Shown here piece by piece: positions 9,392 through 17,316 of a stretch of DNA of 64,000 nt. The notes under the pieces were generated by a model. It saw nothing but the letters and a program-made list of their open reading frames with translations. It did no database searches and had not been told where the DNA came from. A program made the position numbers and the translations under genes. Position 1 is the first letter of the stretch. Each line of letters begins with the position of its first letter. Source of the DNA: Caballeronia novacaledonica (GTDB lineage: Bacteria; Pseudomonadota; Gammaproteobacteria; Burkholderiales; Burkholderiaceae); NCBI RefSeq assembly GCF_900258035.1, contig NZ_OGTP01000011.1, forward strand, positions 62,001 through 126,000, in the 5' to 3' direction.

Positions 9392-10303
9392 ATGCCGCGG
9401 CCGGACCGCCTGCCACCGATGCAGGCGCTATCGATGTTCGAATCCGCCGCGCGTCTCGCGAGCTTCACGGCGGCGGCGCGCGAACTCGGCTCGACGCAGC
9501 CCGCCGTGAGCCAGCGCGTCGTGCAACTGGAGGAATCGCTCGGCGCGCCGCTGTTCGAGCGCGGGCATCGCGGCGTCACGTTGACGGAAGACGGCGCGCG
9601 TCTTTTCGATGCGGTGCGTCGCGGCCTCGATCTGATTCGCGCGGCGACAGCCGATATCCGCTCGCGTCACGCGCAGCGCACGCTCACGCTCTCGACGGAC
9701 TTCGGCTTCGCCACTTACTGGCTGATGCCGCGCCTGCCGCAATTCAAGGCGCTGATGCCCGATGTCGATGTGAAGATCATCACGTCGCAGAGCCTGCCGA
9801 GCGCATCGGGCGATCATGCGGATGTCGTGATCGTGTTCGGCGATACGCAAGCCGACTGGGGCGCGAAAAGCGCCGTCAAGCTCTTTCCTGAGCGCGTGAT
9901 GCCGGTGTGCAGCCCGGCGCTGATCGCGGGCAGAGACGGGCCTGTTTCGCCCGCCGATCTGCTCGGACTGCCGCTGCTGCATCTCGAACCGACTTTCCCC
10001 GAGCGCTGGCTTTCGTGGAGCGCCTGGTTCGAGGCGCAAGGCCTTGCCGCGCCGCCGACGCAAGGCGGCTTCACGTTCAACAGTTACGCGCTCGTCGCGC
10101 ACGCGGCGGTGATGGGTCAGGGCGTCGCGCTCGGATGGGCGCCGCTCATCGACGAACTCGTCGCGACGGGCCAGCTCGTCGCGCTCTGCGATACGCCGCT
10201 CGTCACCGATCGCGGCTATGTGCTCGTCACGCCGCGCGAGCCGGTTGCGGCGGTGCGTGCGTTCAGCGAGTGGCTGCTGGACGAATGCGATATCGTCGGC
10301 TGA
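9392..10303 (+). CDS. LysR-type regulator of choline-O-sulfate utilisation
   Basis: 303-aa LysR protein: winged HTH at about 10-70 (FTAAARELGSTQPAVSQRV) and a type-2 periplasmic-binding-like effector domain. ATG 9392 has a strong ribosome-binding site (AAGGGGGAG). The 107-bp divergent gap to betC must hold both promoters, so control of betC and the following binding-protein gene, plus autoregulation, is the natural inference. The ligand is probably choline or choline-O-sulfate; this is not visible in the sequence. Confidence 0.92.
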   Translation: MPRPDRLPPMQALSMFESAARLASFTAAARELGSTQPAVSQRVVQLEESLGAPLFERGHRGVTLTEDGARLFDAVRRGLDLIRAATADIRSRHAQRTLTLSTDFGFATYWLMPRLPQFKALMPDVDVKIITSQSLPSASGDHADVVIVFGDTQADWGAKSAVKLFPERVMPVCSPALIAGRDGPVSPADLLGLPLLHLEPTFPERWLSWSAWFEAQGLAAPPTQGGFTFNSYALVAHAAVMGQGVALGWAPLIDELVATGQLVALCDTPLVTDRGYVLVTPREPVAAVRAFSEWLLDECDIVG

Positions 10304-10419
10304 CGCTTTCGTACTATCCGCGCGGCGATTCGCTTCTATCCCGCGTGCGCTTGCGTTTGCTCTACTAATGCGTACGCTCGCCGCATTTCGCGGCTGCAAC
10401 CATTGAATGTGGAGCACGC

Positions 10420-11295
10420 ATGGCAGCCGATTCCCGCTTTGATCAACTGGTGCTTACCGTTTCGTGCCCGAGCGCGGCGGGTCAGGTCGCCGCCATCGTC
10501 GGCTTTCTGGAGCGGCATCACGGCTATATCGACGAGCTTACTGTCTTCGACGACGACTTGTCGGAACGCTTTTTCGTGCGCTGCGTGTTTCATGGCGCGC
10601 GGCCTGAAGAGGCGCTCGATCTCGCGATGCTGAAGCGGGAATTCGAGCCGATTGCCGCGCGTTTCTCGATGACCTGGGCGATGCACGATCTCGCCGTGCG
10701 GCCGAAGGTGCTGCTCATGGTGTCGAAGCTGGAGCATTGTCTTGCGGACTTGCTGTTCCGCTGGCGCATGGGCGAATTGAAGATGGATATTGTGGCTATC
10801 GGGTCGAATCATACTGATCTTGCGCATCTGGCCGAGCAGCATGGCTTGCCGTTCCATCATCTGCCGGTCACCGCCGATACCAAAGCGCAGCAGGAAGCGC
10901 GTTTGCTCGATTTGTTCGAAACGTCGGGCGCGGAGTTGATGGTGCTTGCGCGTTATATGCAGATTCTTTCGGGCGAGACAAGCCGCAAGCTGGCGGGACG
11001 GGCTATCAATATTCACCATTCGTTTCTTCCCGGCTTCAAGGGCGCGAAGCCCTATCATCAGGCGCATACGCGCGGGGTCAAGTTGATCGGCGCGACCGCG
11101 CATTTCGTCACCGATGATCTCGATGAAGGACCGATCATCGAGCAGGAAGTCGAACGGGTCGATCATTCTTATAGCCCTGAGCGGTTGTTGACCACTGGGC
11201 GAGATGTGGAATGTATTACGCTCGCGCGGGCTGTTAAGGCGTTTATCGAGCGGCGGGTGTTTATTAATGGTGAGCGGACTGTGGTTTTGAGGTAA
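10420..11295 (+). CDS. purU: Formyltetrahydrofolate deformylase PurU
   Basis: 291-aa enzyme converting 10-formyl-THF to formate and THF. N-terminal ACT-like domain (about 1-85) and C-terminal formyltransferase-fold domain with the NIHHSFLPGF block, the downstream His (TAHFVT) and Asp (DDLDEGPI) forming the family's catalytic set. In choline catabolism it regenerates THF from the one-carbon units released by sarcosine oxidation, explaining its place here. It stands alone between the LysR gene and a repeat; a GC-rich hairpin and T-rich tract lie about 20 bp after its stop. Confidence 0.95.
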   Translation: MAADSRFDQLVLTVSCPSAAGQVAAIVGFLERHHGYIDELTVFDDDLSERFFVRCVFHGARPEEALDLAMLKREFEPIAARFSMTWAMHDLAVRPKVLLMVSKLEHCLADLLFRWRMGELKMDIVAIGSNHTDLAHLAEQHGLPFHHLPVTADTKAQQEARLLDLFETSGAELMVLARYMQILSGETSRKLAGRAINIHHSFLPGFKGAKPYHQAHTRGVKLIGATAHFVTDDLDEGPIIEQEVERVDHSYSPERLLTTGRDVECITLARAVKAFIERRVFINGERTVVLR

Positions 11296-11317
11296 AGGTT
11301 TTGAGTCGATTGGTGTT

Positions 11318-11346
11318 GCCCCTGGGCGGGGCTTCTGCTTTTCTTC
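11318..11346 (+). terminator. Possible purU terminator
   Basis: A short GCCCC/GGGGC hairpin with 5-nt loop is followed by a T-rich tract. It is also similar to the outer hairpin of the repeat arms nearby, so it may instead be a degenerate repeat arm. Confidence 0.35.
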
Positions 11347-11369
11347 TTGCTGCTGCTTCCTGATTCGCT

Positions 11370-12018
11370 TCGGACTTCGGGGAATCCTGTGTTCGCGTCG
11401 GTCTATAAGCACTGCCCCTGTGCGGGGCGGCAGTCACTTTCTTTGCTGCTGCAAAGAAAGTAACCAAAGAAACAGCTATCCCCAGCCTAAGCACTTCATG
11501 CCGGCCGCGGCACAGGCGATCGACCTAATGGCCCCCAGAGTAGCGAGTGCCCTCAAAGGTCTTATCGGGCTTGGATCGCGCACGGTCTGACTCATTGCAC
11601 CGCATAACAAACTGGTTCAGCGCAAGACCGCTCCGGCCCGCTTCGCGGCCGACGGGTCAATCGGGTCGGCGTGCGCTTTCTTGCTAACAGTTCCATCTCA
11701 CTGCAGGCGTACTTCGGCGGTTTCCCTTGCATACCCAACGGCAGCGCGCAGCGCTGTGCCGATGCTATTTCGTGCTGAGCCAGCGCGCTAAAACATGTGG
11801 TGCGGCAGATCGTGCGCGAGCCAAGTCCGATTGGGCCTTTGAGGGCGACACTTAGGCGAGGGCCAACTTGAGGGAGAAAATTGGCCAAGTTGCGTGTGAC
11901 CGCGGGCCTGAGAAGCTGCTTTCTTTGGTTACTTTCTTTGCAGCAGCAAAGAAAGTGACTGCCGCCCCGCACAGGGGCAACGCTAATAGACCACTAAGAA
12001 AACAGGATTCCCCAAAGC
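11370..12018. repeat. Dispersed inverted-arm repeat, copy 1
   Basis: About 650 bp bounded by imperfect inverted arms of about 100 bp (roughly 11370-11476 and 11914-12018). The inner 60 or so bases of the arms are almost identical and each holds two hairpins: CCCC/GGGG around a short loop, and a perfect 11-bp stem ACTTTCTTTGC/GCAAAGAAAGT with a 4-nt loop. The interior includes blocks near-identical to copy 2 at 26271-26822: one beside the left arm, one in the middle (around 11740-11780) and one beside the right arm, with divergent spacers. No transposase is encoded. Open frames within it look accidental. Could be a non-autonomous mobile element or a structured intergenic repeat. Confidence 0.8.
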
Positions 12019-12020
12019 CC

Positions 12021-12067
12021 AAAACAAAAAAGAAGCGCCGCAGGTAAAAAGAAACCCCCGACGGCGC
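12021..12067 (-). terminator. Candidate terminator of the betaine-binding-protein gene, now cut off by the IS
   Basis: On the minus strand a GCGCCG/CGGCGC stem with a long loop is followed by CTTCTTTTTTG. It lies just past the reconstructed original stop of the gene at 12992-13852 and is now separated from it by the IS element. Confidence 0.35.
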
Positions 12068-12105
12068 TCCAGCGTTGCCCAACGCAAAAAAATCACTTAG
12101 AAGTC

Positions 12106-12483
12106 TTAACAAAATGACATTTGCAGCCGTCGCCAGCATATGACGCAGCAAGCGATTTTCATGAAGGCCTCGTGGATGAACGCAAGCCGTTCGAAGCGGA
12201 TGCGCAGTCGGCGGAAGTTGTGAAGCCACGAAATGGTGCGCTCCACGACCCAGCGTGTTTTACCCAATCCGCTGCCGTGAGGCTGGCCGCGCCGAGCAAT
12301 TTCCGTGGCGATGCCCGCGGCATGCAACGGGCGTCGATGTTTGTCGTGGTCGTAGCCTCTGTCGCCTTGAACGACCCGAGGCTTCGATAGTGGTTTGCCA
12401 GGCTTGCCGCTGATGGGCGGAATAGCCTCGACCAGTGCTTGAAGTTGAGTGACGTCGTTGCGGTTGGCGCCGGTCAGTATCAC
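12106..12483 (-). CDS. IS5-family transposase, second frame
   Basis: C-terminal transposase half. The frame is open from the slippage site near 12566; the first in-frame ATG is 12483 (MILTGANRND). It carries the second catalytic Asp in QGDRGYD and the Glu in RWVVERTISWLHNFRRL, completing the DDE triad. Its stop codon lies inside the left inverted repeat. Both halves look intact, so the element may be active if slippage occurs. Confidence 0.85.
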   Translation of the reverse strand: MILTGANRNDVTQLQALVEAIPPISGKPGKPLSKPRVVQGDRGYDHDKHRRPLHAAGIATEIARRGQPHGSGLGKTRWVVERTISWLHNFRRLRIRFERLAFIHEAFMKIACCVICWRRLQMSFC

Positions 12484-12917
12484 CGCGAGCGGGATGCCCT
12501 GCGCTTCGGTGATGAGGTGGTGCTTTGAACCGGGTCGCGCGCGGTCTGTGGGATTCGGTCCCGTTTTTGACCCGCACCCACAGCACGGATTGAAGAGGAG
12601 TCGACGATGACGCGAGACCAGTCGATTTGGTCGGCGGCCCGTAGTCGCGCAAGGAGCAACTCGTGCAATTCGTCCCAGACGCCTGCCTTCTGCCAGTCAC
12701 GCAGGCGACGCCAGCAACTCATACCACTGCCGCAACCCATCTCGCGAGGAAGAAGGTCCCAGCGCAGGCCAGTCTGCAAGACGAAGAGGATGCCTGTGAG
12801 TACCGCACGATTGTCGAGCGGTTTGCGCCCTGGGTAACGGTGGCGCCGTAGTTTTGGAGGGGGCAGTAACGGTTCGATGAGTGCCCAGAGTTCGTCGTCA
12901 AGTATGGATTTAGCCAT
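12480..12917 (-). CDS. IS5-family transposase, first frame
   Basis: 145 residues with the IS5 N-terminal domain (starts MAKSILDDELWALIEPLLPP) and the first catalytic Asp in VIVDSSSIRAV. After GAGQK the frame runs into an unrelated tail and stops. The expected continuation (TGPNPTDRARPGSKHHL) is in the -1 frame immediately after an A5 run (T5 at 12564-12568 on the plus strand), so a full transposase would be made by -1 slippage, common among IS5 relatives with two frames. Confidence 0.85.
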   Translation of the reverse strand: MAKSILDDELWALIEPLLPPPKLRRHRYPGRKPLDNRAVLTGILFVLQTGLRWDLLPREMGCGSGMSCWRRLRDWQKAGVWDELHELLLARLRAADQIDWSRVIVDSSSIRAVGAGQKRDRIPQTARDPVQSTTSSPKRRASRSR

Positions 12918-12991
12918 GTCCTTTTCGTCGTCGAAACAATGAAAAGGTTAACAGGATTTATCGAGCGTTAACAGCCCCTTTGTTCATTTTG

Positions 12992-13852
12992 TTAAGGGTT
13001 CTTAGTCCACGAATCCACGCGATCCGAATGAGCGCCGATCCACGCATCAGCCGCCGCCTGCGGCTTCTCGCCATTTTGCGTCGCAAGCATCACGCTATCG
13101 ATCTCGCCCGGTTTCCACTGAAACTTCTTCAAGAACGCAACCACCTGCGGCGCCTTCTTTTCGAGGTCCGGATTGATCACGTTATCCACGTGCTCGGACT
13201 CGCCGAAAACCTTCTTCGGATCTTCAAGGAACTTCAGCTTGTACTTCGCGAACATCCAGTGCGGCTTCCAGCCCGTCACGATGATCGGCTTCTTCGCCGC
13301 CTCCGAACGCGCCAGTTCCGCCGTCATCGCCGAACCGGAACTCGGCAGCAGCTTATAGTCGAGGTTGTATGTCTTGATCGCCTCGCTCGTCTTCTGCATC
13401 ACGCCCGCGCCCGCATCGATGCCGACAATGCGCGAATCGAATTCCGCCTTCTTCGCTTCGAGATCGGAGAGGCTATTGACGTCGACATTCTCCGGCACGA
13501 TCAGCCCGATCTTCGCGTCCTGAAAGTTCGGACCCAGATTCACGACCTTCGACTTGAAGTTGTTCCAGTACGCGCCATGCGTGACCGGCAACCACGCCGA
13601 AAGCGTCGCATCCAGATCGCCGCGCGCCACGCCTTGCCACATCACGCCAGCCGCAACCGGCACGAGTTGCACCGGATAACCCAGCTTCTTCTCGATCACA
13701 CGCGCCGCGACGTTCGACGTCGCCACGCTATCGTCCCAACCCTCGACGTAACCGATCTTGATCGTCGGCTTATCCGCGGAGTTCGCCACAAAGCTCGCTG
13801 CGAGGGCGGTGGTCATCGCCCCAAGCACGAGCATTCTTCTCATCGGTTTCAT
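12992..13852 (-). CDS. Glycine betaine/proline ABC transporter substrate-binding protein (ProX/OpuAC type), C-terminus supplied by the IS
   Basis: 286-aa periplasmic binding protein: signal peptide of about 26 residues (ends ANSAD), then KIGYVEGWDDSVATS. TGWKPHWMF and LSAWLP are aromatic-box segments typical of betaine binders. ATG 13852 follows AAGGGG at 7 nt and is preferred to an upstream in-frame start. The last residues Asn-Pro and the TAA stop come from the inverted repeat of the IS at 12100-13001; without it the protein would end at Thr-Lys. Function is probably unaffected. It lies just downstream of gbcB, with its own CGAC direct repeat 75 bp upstream of the start. Confidence 0.9.
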   Translation of the reverse strand: MKPMRRMLVLGAMTTALAASFVANSADKPTIKIGYVEGWDDSVATSNVAARVIEKKLGYPVQLVPVAAGVMWQGVARGDLDATLSAWLPVTHGAYWNNFKSKVVNLGPNFQDAKIGLIVPENVDVNSLSDLEAKKAEFDSRIVGIDAGAGVMQKTSEAIKTYNLDYKLLPSSGSAMTAELARSEAAKKPIIVTGWKPHWMFAKYKLKFLEDPKKVFGESEHVDNVINPDLEKKAPQVVAFLKKFQWKPGEIDSVMLATQNGEKPQAAADAWIGAHSDRVDSWTKNP

Positions 13853-13926
13853 TCGGTTTCCCCTTAGCGGCCCCACGCCGTGTAGCGGACAGAATCACTA
13901 GCCAGAATTGGCGCGTAACGCACTTT

Positions 13927-13953
13927 TCCGACACCCAGTTGTCAAGAAACGAC
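13927..13953 (-). promoter_or_regulatory. Candidate operator, TCCGAC-N15-AACGAC (site 4)
   Basis: CGAC cores 21 bp apart with a central TTGTC that matches the YTGWC seen in the middle of most of the other sites. 75 bp upstream of the betaine-binding-protein gene, in the short gap after gbcB. Confidence 0.45.
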
Positions 13954-13979
13954 GCACCCCGATCACGGTCGCGAAGACT

Positions 13980-15197
13980 TTATTTGTCGACGACGAGATC
14001 GCTCAAAGGCTTGCTGCAACACAGCAGCACCATGCCCTGGTCGATCTCGCGCTGACGAATGCCGCCCGCATGCTTCATGCTCACTTCGCCCGACACGAGC
14101 TTCACCTTGCACGTGCCGCACATGCCCTGCGTGCACGAAGAAGGCAGACGCACGCCTGCTTTCTTCGCGGCATCGAGTACGTGCTCGCCGCTGCCGCATT
14201 CGATATCGCGCCGGCTCTTCGCAAAGCTCACCTTGAACTTCGTTTCGATGGGCGCGGCCTCTATCGTCTCGATGGGTGCAGGCTCGAAGCCCACCGCTTC
14301 CTCACGCGCTTCGACGAAATCCGTCTGCGTTGCGAGCGCATCGGCGACATGCGCCGTCGTCAGCACGGCCGCGACTTCTTCGACGACGCCGAACGAGAAG
14401 CTCTCCTCGTGATAATGCTTGCGATCGAAACCACCTTCGTCGAGCAGATCGCGCACCGCCTTCATATACGGCGCGGGGCCGCACGTGAAGATCTCGCGTT
14501 CGAGAAAGTCCGGCGCGATCAGCTTCAGCAAGGGCAGGCTCAGAAAGCCCGTCACGCCCGGCCAGCTCGTGCGCGCGCCCACACGCTCGCACACGAACGA
14601 CGTCCGGAAGTTTCTGTGATTCGACGCGATCAGATCGAGCTCGCGCGCGAAGATGATGTCGTCGGGCGTGCGCGCGCTGTGCACGAACACGATGTCGGCA
14701 TCGTCGCCGAGTTCGTGATGCGCGCGGCTCATCGACATGAGCGGCGTGATGCCCGAGCCCGCCGACAGAAAGAGATACTTGCGCGCTGGATGACGCGCGC
14801 ACGTGAATTCGCCCGATGGTCCGAGCACGCGCACGGTCGAGCCCGCGACGACGTTATCATGCAGCCAGTTCGACACCTTGCCGCCCGGCACGCGCTTCAC
14901 CGTGATCGAGATCGTATGCGGGCGCGTCGGCGCGGACGAGATCGTGTAGCAGCGGTTGATCTGCTCGCCGTCGATATCGAGTTCGAGCGTGATGAATTGC
15001 CCCGGCTCGAACACGAACGTGCGTTCGCCGGGCGCCTTGAAGAAAAAGCTCTTGACGTCGTGCGTTTCCTGCCGGACGTGACAGCAGACGAGCGTCTCGT
15101 CCGTGTCGCAATTCCAGCGCATGGGCAGCGTTCCCCAGAATGTCGGCTGGGTCACGCGGCTTGCTGTCGGCTCGAACGTAGCCTGATCGCGCATCAT
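13980..15197 (-). CDS. gbcB: Glycine betaine monooxygenase reductase subunit GbcB
   Basis: 405-aa electron-transfer partner of GbcA. Ferredoxin-reductase-type FAD and NAD(P)H domains (about 35-270), with LSAGSGITPLMSM as the nucleotide-binding segment, then a C-terminal plant-type 2Fe-2S domain with SSCTQGMCGTCKVKL and a final conserved Cys (LLCCSKP). Electrons pass NAD(P)H-FAD-2Fe-2S to the Rieske oxygenase. Start ATG 15197 has GGGAG at 6 nt. It is the last gene of the operon, 23 bp after gbcA. Confidence 0.94.
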   Translation of the reverse strand: MMRDQATFEPTASRVTQPTFWGTLPMRWNCDTDETLVCCHVRQETHDVKSFFFKAPGERTFVFEPGQFITLELDIDGEQINRCYTISSAPTRPHTISITVKRVPGGKVSNWLHDNVVAGSTVRVLGPSGEFTCARHPARKYLFLSAGSGITPLMSMSRAHHELGDDADIVFVHSARTPDDIIFARELDLIASNHRNFRTSFVCERVGARTSWPGVTGFLSLPLLKLIAPDFLEREIFTCGPAPYMKAVRDLLDEGGFDRKHYHEESFSFGVVEEVAAVLTTAHVADALATQTDFVEAREEAVGFEPAPIETIEAAPIETKFKVSFAKSRRDIECGSGEHVLDAAKKAGVRLPSSCTQGMCGTCKVKLVSGEVSMKHAGGIRQREIDQGMVLLCCSKPLSDLVVDK

Positions 15198-15220
15198 GTT
15201 CTGCTCCCGCTACGACTGCT

Positions 15221-16519
15221 TTAGCGCATGAAGGAAACGACTTTCTCACCGTGCGACGCATCGACGCCCTGTACCGGCGTATTGGCGTGATCGGCAAGAC
15301 GTCCGATGTACCACTCGCAAAACTTCTCCACGAGTCCTTCCGTGAAGGGCGAATACGGACCCGGCTCGTACGCGTTGCTCGCGACGCCGAGTTGCGAATA
15401 CTCGACGAGCGTGCGGTCCTGATCGTTCGTCGCGCGCCATACGGCGGTGAGGTTGTCGGCGTCGTAATCGATGCCTTCGCGCGCATCCTTGTGTACGAGC
15501 CATTTCGTGCGCACGAGCGTTTCGCCCGATGCGAGCGGAATCACGCAGAACGTCACGATGTGATCGCTCATGAAGTGATGCCACGAGTTCGGCTGCGTCC
15601 AGAACGAAAGCCCGCCCAGATCCGCGCGCTCGAATCCGCCGAGCAGTTTCTTCGATGCAACCTTCGCGTCGAGCGTCTGCGATTCGCCTTCGCGATCGAG
15701 CGGCAGGCGTTGCGTGCGAAAGCCCGTCACGAGATCGGCGAGGCGCTCGATTTCGGCGGACGGCAGGCACATGGCTTCCCATTGCTTCGTGCGCTCTTCG
15801 ACGGTCTTCTCGAACGCCGCCATGCCTTCTTCATTCGCGGGCGAGCGCTGATAACCGAAGCCGTATTCATACAGCGAAATGGTCAGCTCCGGATGGTTCG
15901 CGACGCAGTGATAGCACTCGCGATTGTTCTCCATCGTGAGCTTCCAGTTGCCCTTCTCGACGATATCGATGCTCGCCGCGATCTTGCAATCCTTCAGGCC
16001 ATGCGGCGCGAGATACGGTTCCATCGCTTCGCGCATCACGGCGAAATCGGCGGGCGGTTCATCGGCGAGACAGATGAAGATGAGACCCGCCAGATTCTGC
16101 ACATGCACTTTCTTCAGGCTGTGTTTGCAGCGGTCGAACTGTTCGCCCATGTGCTCGGCGAACATCAGGTCGCCGGAGAGGTTGTAGGTCCAGCTGTGAT
16201 ACGGGCACACGATATTGCCGAGCGAGCCTTTCTCCTGATTGCACAGGCGCGCGCCGCGATGACGGCACACGTTATAGAAAGCGCGAATCTCCATGTCGTC
16301 GTCGCGCACGATCAGGATCGAATCGTTGCCGATTTCGACCGTGGTGTAATCGCCCGGCTCCGGAATGTCCGGTTCGACGGCGACCTGAATCCAGGTCTTG
16401 CGAAAAATGGCATCGAGGTCGAGCGCGTGAATTTCTTCGCTCGTGTAGAACGGCGCCTCAAGCGTATGGCCTTTTTTGCGGCGTTCGATCAAAGCGCGAA
16501 CGTCTGCCGAAACTTTCAT
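15221..16519 (-). CDS. gbcA: Glycine betaine monooxygenase Rieske subunit GbcA
   Basis: 432-aa oxygenase that demethylates glycine betaine to dimethylglycine and formaldehyde. Rieske 2Fe-2S ligands are Cys85-x-His87 and Cys105-xx-His108; mononuclear iron ligands His204 and His209 are preceded by Glu201 (RECYH), the Glu version of the electron-bridging acid found in quaternary-ammonium oxygenases. ATG 16519 is chosen over GTG 16528 because AGGTG is suitably placed for it. It lies 38 bp after etfB in the same operon. Confidence 0.96.
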   Translation of the reverse strand: MKVSADVRALIERRKKGHTLEAPFYTSEEIHALDLDAIFRKTWIQVAVEPDIPEPGDYTTVEIGNDSILIVRDDDMEIRAFYNVCRHRGARLCNQEKGSLGNIVCPYHSWTYNLSGDLMFAEHMGEQFDRCKHSLKKVHVQNLAGLIFICLADEPPADFAVMREAMEPYLAPHGLKDCKIAASIDIVEKGNWKLTMENNRECYHCVANHPELTISLYEYGFGYQRSPANEEGMAAFEKTVEERTKQWEAMCLPSAEIERLADLVTGFRTQRLPLDREGESQTLDAKVASKKLLGGFERADLGGLSFWTQPNSWHHFMSDHIVTFCVIPLASGETLVRTKWLVHKDAREGIDYDADNLTAVWRATNDQDRTLVEYSQLGVASNAYEPGPYSPFTEGLVEKFCEWYIGRLADHANTPVQGVDASHGEKVVSFMR

Positions 16520-16557
16520 CGTGTGCACCTGTATGTGGATCGATGTGGGTCGATAGA

Positions 16558-17316
16558 TCAGTAATCGACGAGTTGATGCTCGCGCAAATACGCCAGAATC
16601 ACTTGTGCTTTTTCGACGGAACTCCCTTCAATTACGACGCTGCCGCCGCGGCTTTCGGTCGTCGTCGCGCCGAGCATGCGCGCGTGGCCCGAGCGCTTCT
16701 CGGGCGCGGCCAGCTTCTTCGGCTTCGCCGTGATCGGGCCGATGCTCCATGCCGTGCTTTCCTTGTCGACGGGCGCATTCGCCGCGACCGGCGCGACGCG
16801 GCCTTCACGCATGCGTGCATAGGCGTAGCGCGGCGCGGCGTTGGCGAGCGGATGCACGGCGACGAGCGCGGGCAACGGCGCACGCACGCGGCGGCGCAAG
16901 CCCTTCGGCATGAACTGGCGCACTTCGACACCTTCCTTCGTCACGCTGACATCGACGGCCGCGCCGACGAGCGGAACGTTCAGCGCATCCGCGAGCTTGT
17001 AGGGCAGCGTGCCGCTGTCGTAAGCGCCTTCGGCGCGCGTGCCGGTGAACACGAGGTCGTAACCCGCAAGCCGGGCGGCGAGCGCGGCGCACGCGTCGCC
17101 TTGTGTGTTGAGCACTTCGACTGTCGGCGCGCCGAGCGCGAGATATTCGGCGAGCGCCGGATTCGCGGGATCGCCCGCGTGCAGCACGTCGAGTTGCGCG
17201 CGCTGCGCCTTTGCAATGTCGATGGCGATGGTCAGCGCGGCCGCGTCGTTGCGGCTGTAGCGCGGCGTACCGCTGACCGGATGGCGGCCGATGGAAATCA
17301 GAACGGCGATCTTCAT
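16558..17316 (-). CDS. etfB: Electron transfer flavoprotein beta subunit of dimethylglycine catabolism
   Basis: 252-aa ETF small subunit of the divergent type encoded next to dgcAB in Pseudomonas (PA5401-like). It has the Rossmann-like ETF fold (KIAVLISIGRHPVSG at the N-terminus, LVFTGTRAEGAYDSGTLPYKL in the centre). It should take electrons from DgcAB oxidation of dimethylglycine and deliver them to the quinone pool. Start ATG 17316 overlaps the etfA stop by 4 nt (ATGA), so the subunits are translationally coupled. Confidence 0.92.
   Translation of the reverse strand: MKIAVLISIGRHPVSGTPRYSRNDAAALTIAIDIAKAQRAQLDVLHAGDPANPALAEYLALGAPTVEVLNTQGDACAALAARLAGYDLVFTGTRAEGAYDSGTLPYKLADALNVPLVGAAVDVSVTKEGVEVRQFMPKGLRRRVRAPLPALVAVHPLANAAPRYAYARMREGRVAPVAANAPVDKESTAWSIGPITAKPKKLAAPEKRSGHARMLGATTTESRGGSVVIEGSSVEKAQVILAYLREHQLVDY

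Larger units (their letters stand above)
12100..13001 (-). mobile_element. IS5-family insertion sequence, 902 bp
   Basis: Ends are 18-bp inverted repeats with 16 matches (GAAGTCTTAACAAAATGA at 12100-12117; GAACCCTTAACAAAATGA as the complement of 12984-13001). A TTA duplication flanks it (12097-12099 and 13002-13004), fitting the short TNA-type target of IS5 relatives. It carries two overlapping transposase frames. Removing the element and one TTA restores a short TGA stop for the adjacent gene, which supports the chosen borders. Confidence 0.85.

Noticed and set aside
11592..11972. Minus-strand frame inside repeat copy 1, with a similar frame in copy 2
   Set aside because: The protein similarity follows from the near-identical DNA of the repeats; arms give Cys-rich nonsense (HFLCCCKESNQRK), there is no ribosome-binding site and the middle part diverges.
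12085..12096. GCGTT/AACGC hairpin with an A-run as terminator
   Set aside because: The run is A on the strand of purU and lies before the hairpin on the other strand, so polarity is wrong for both directions.
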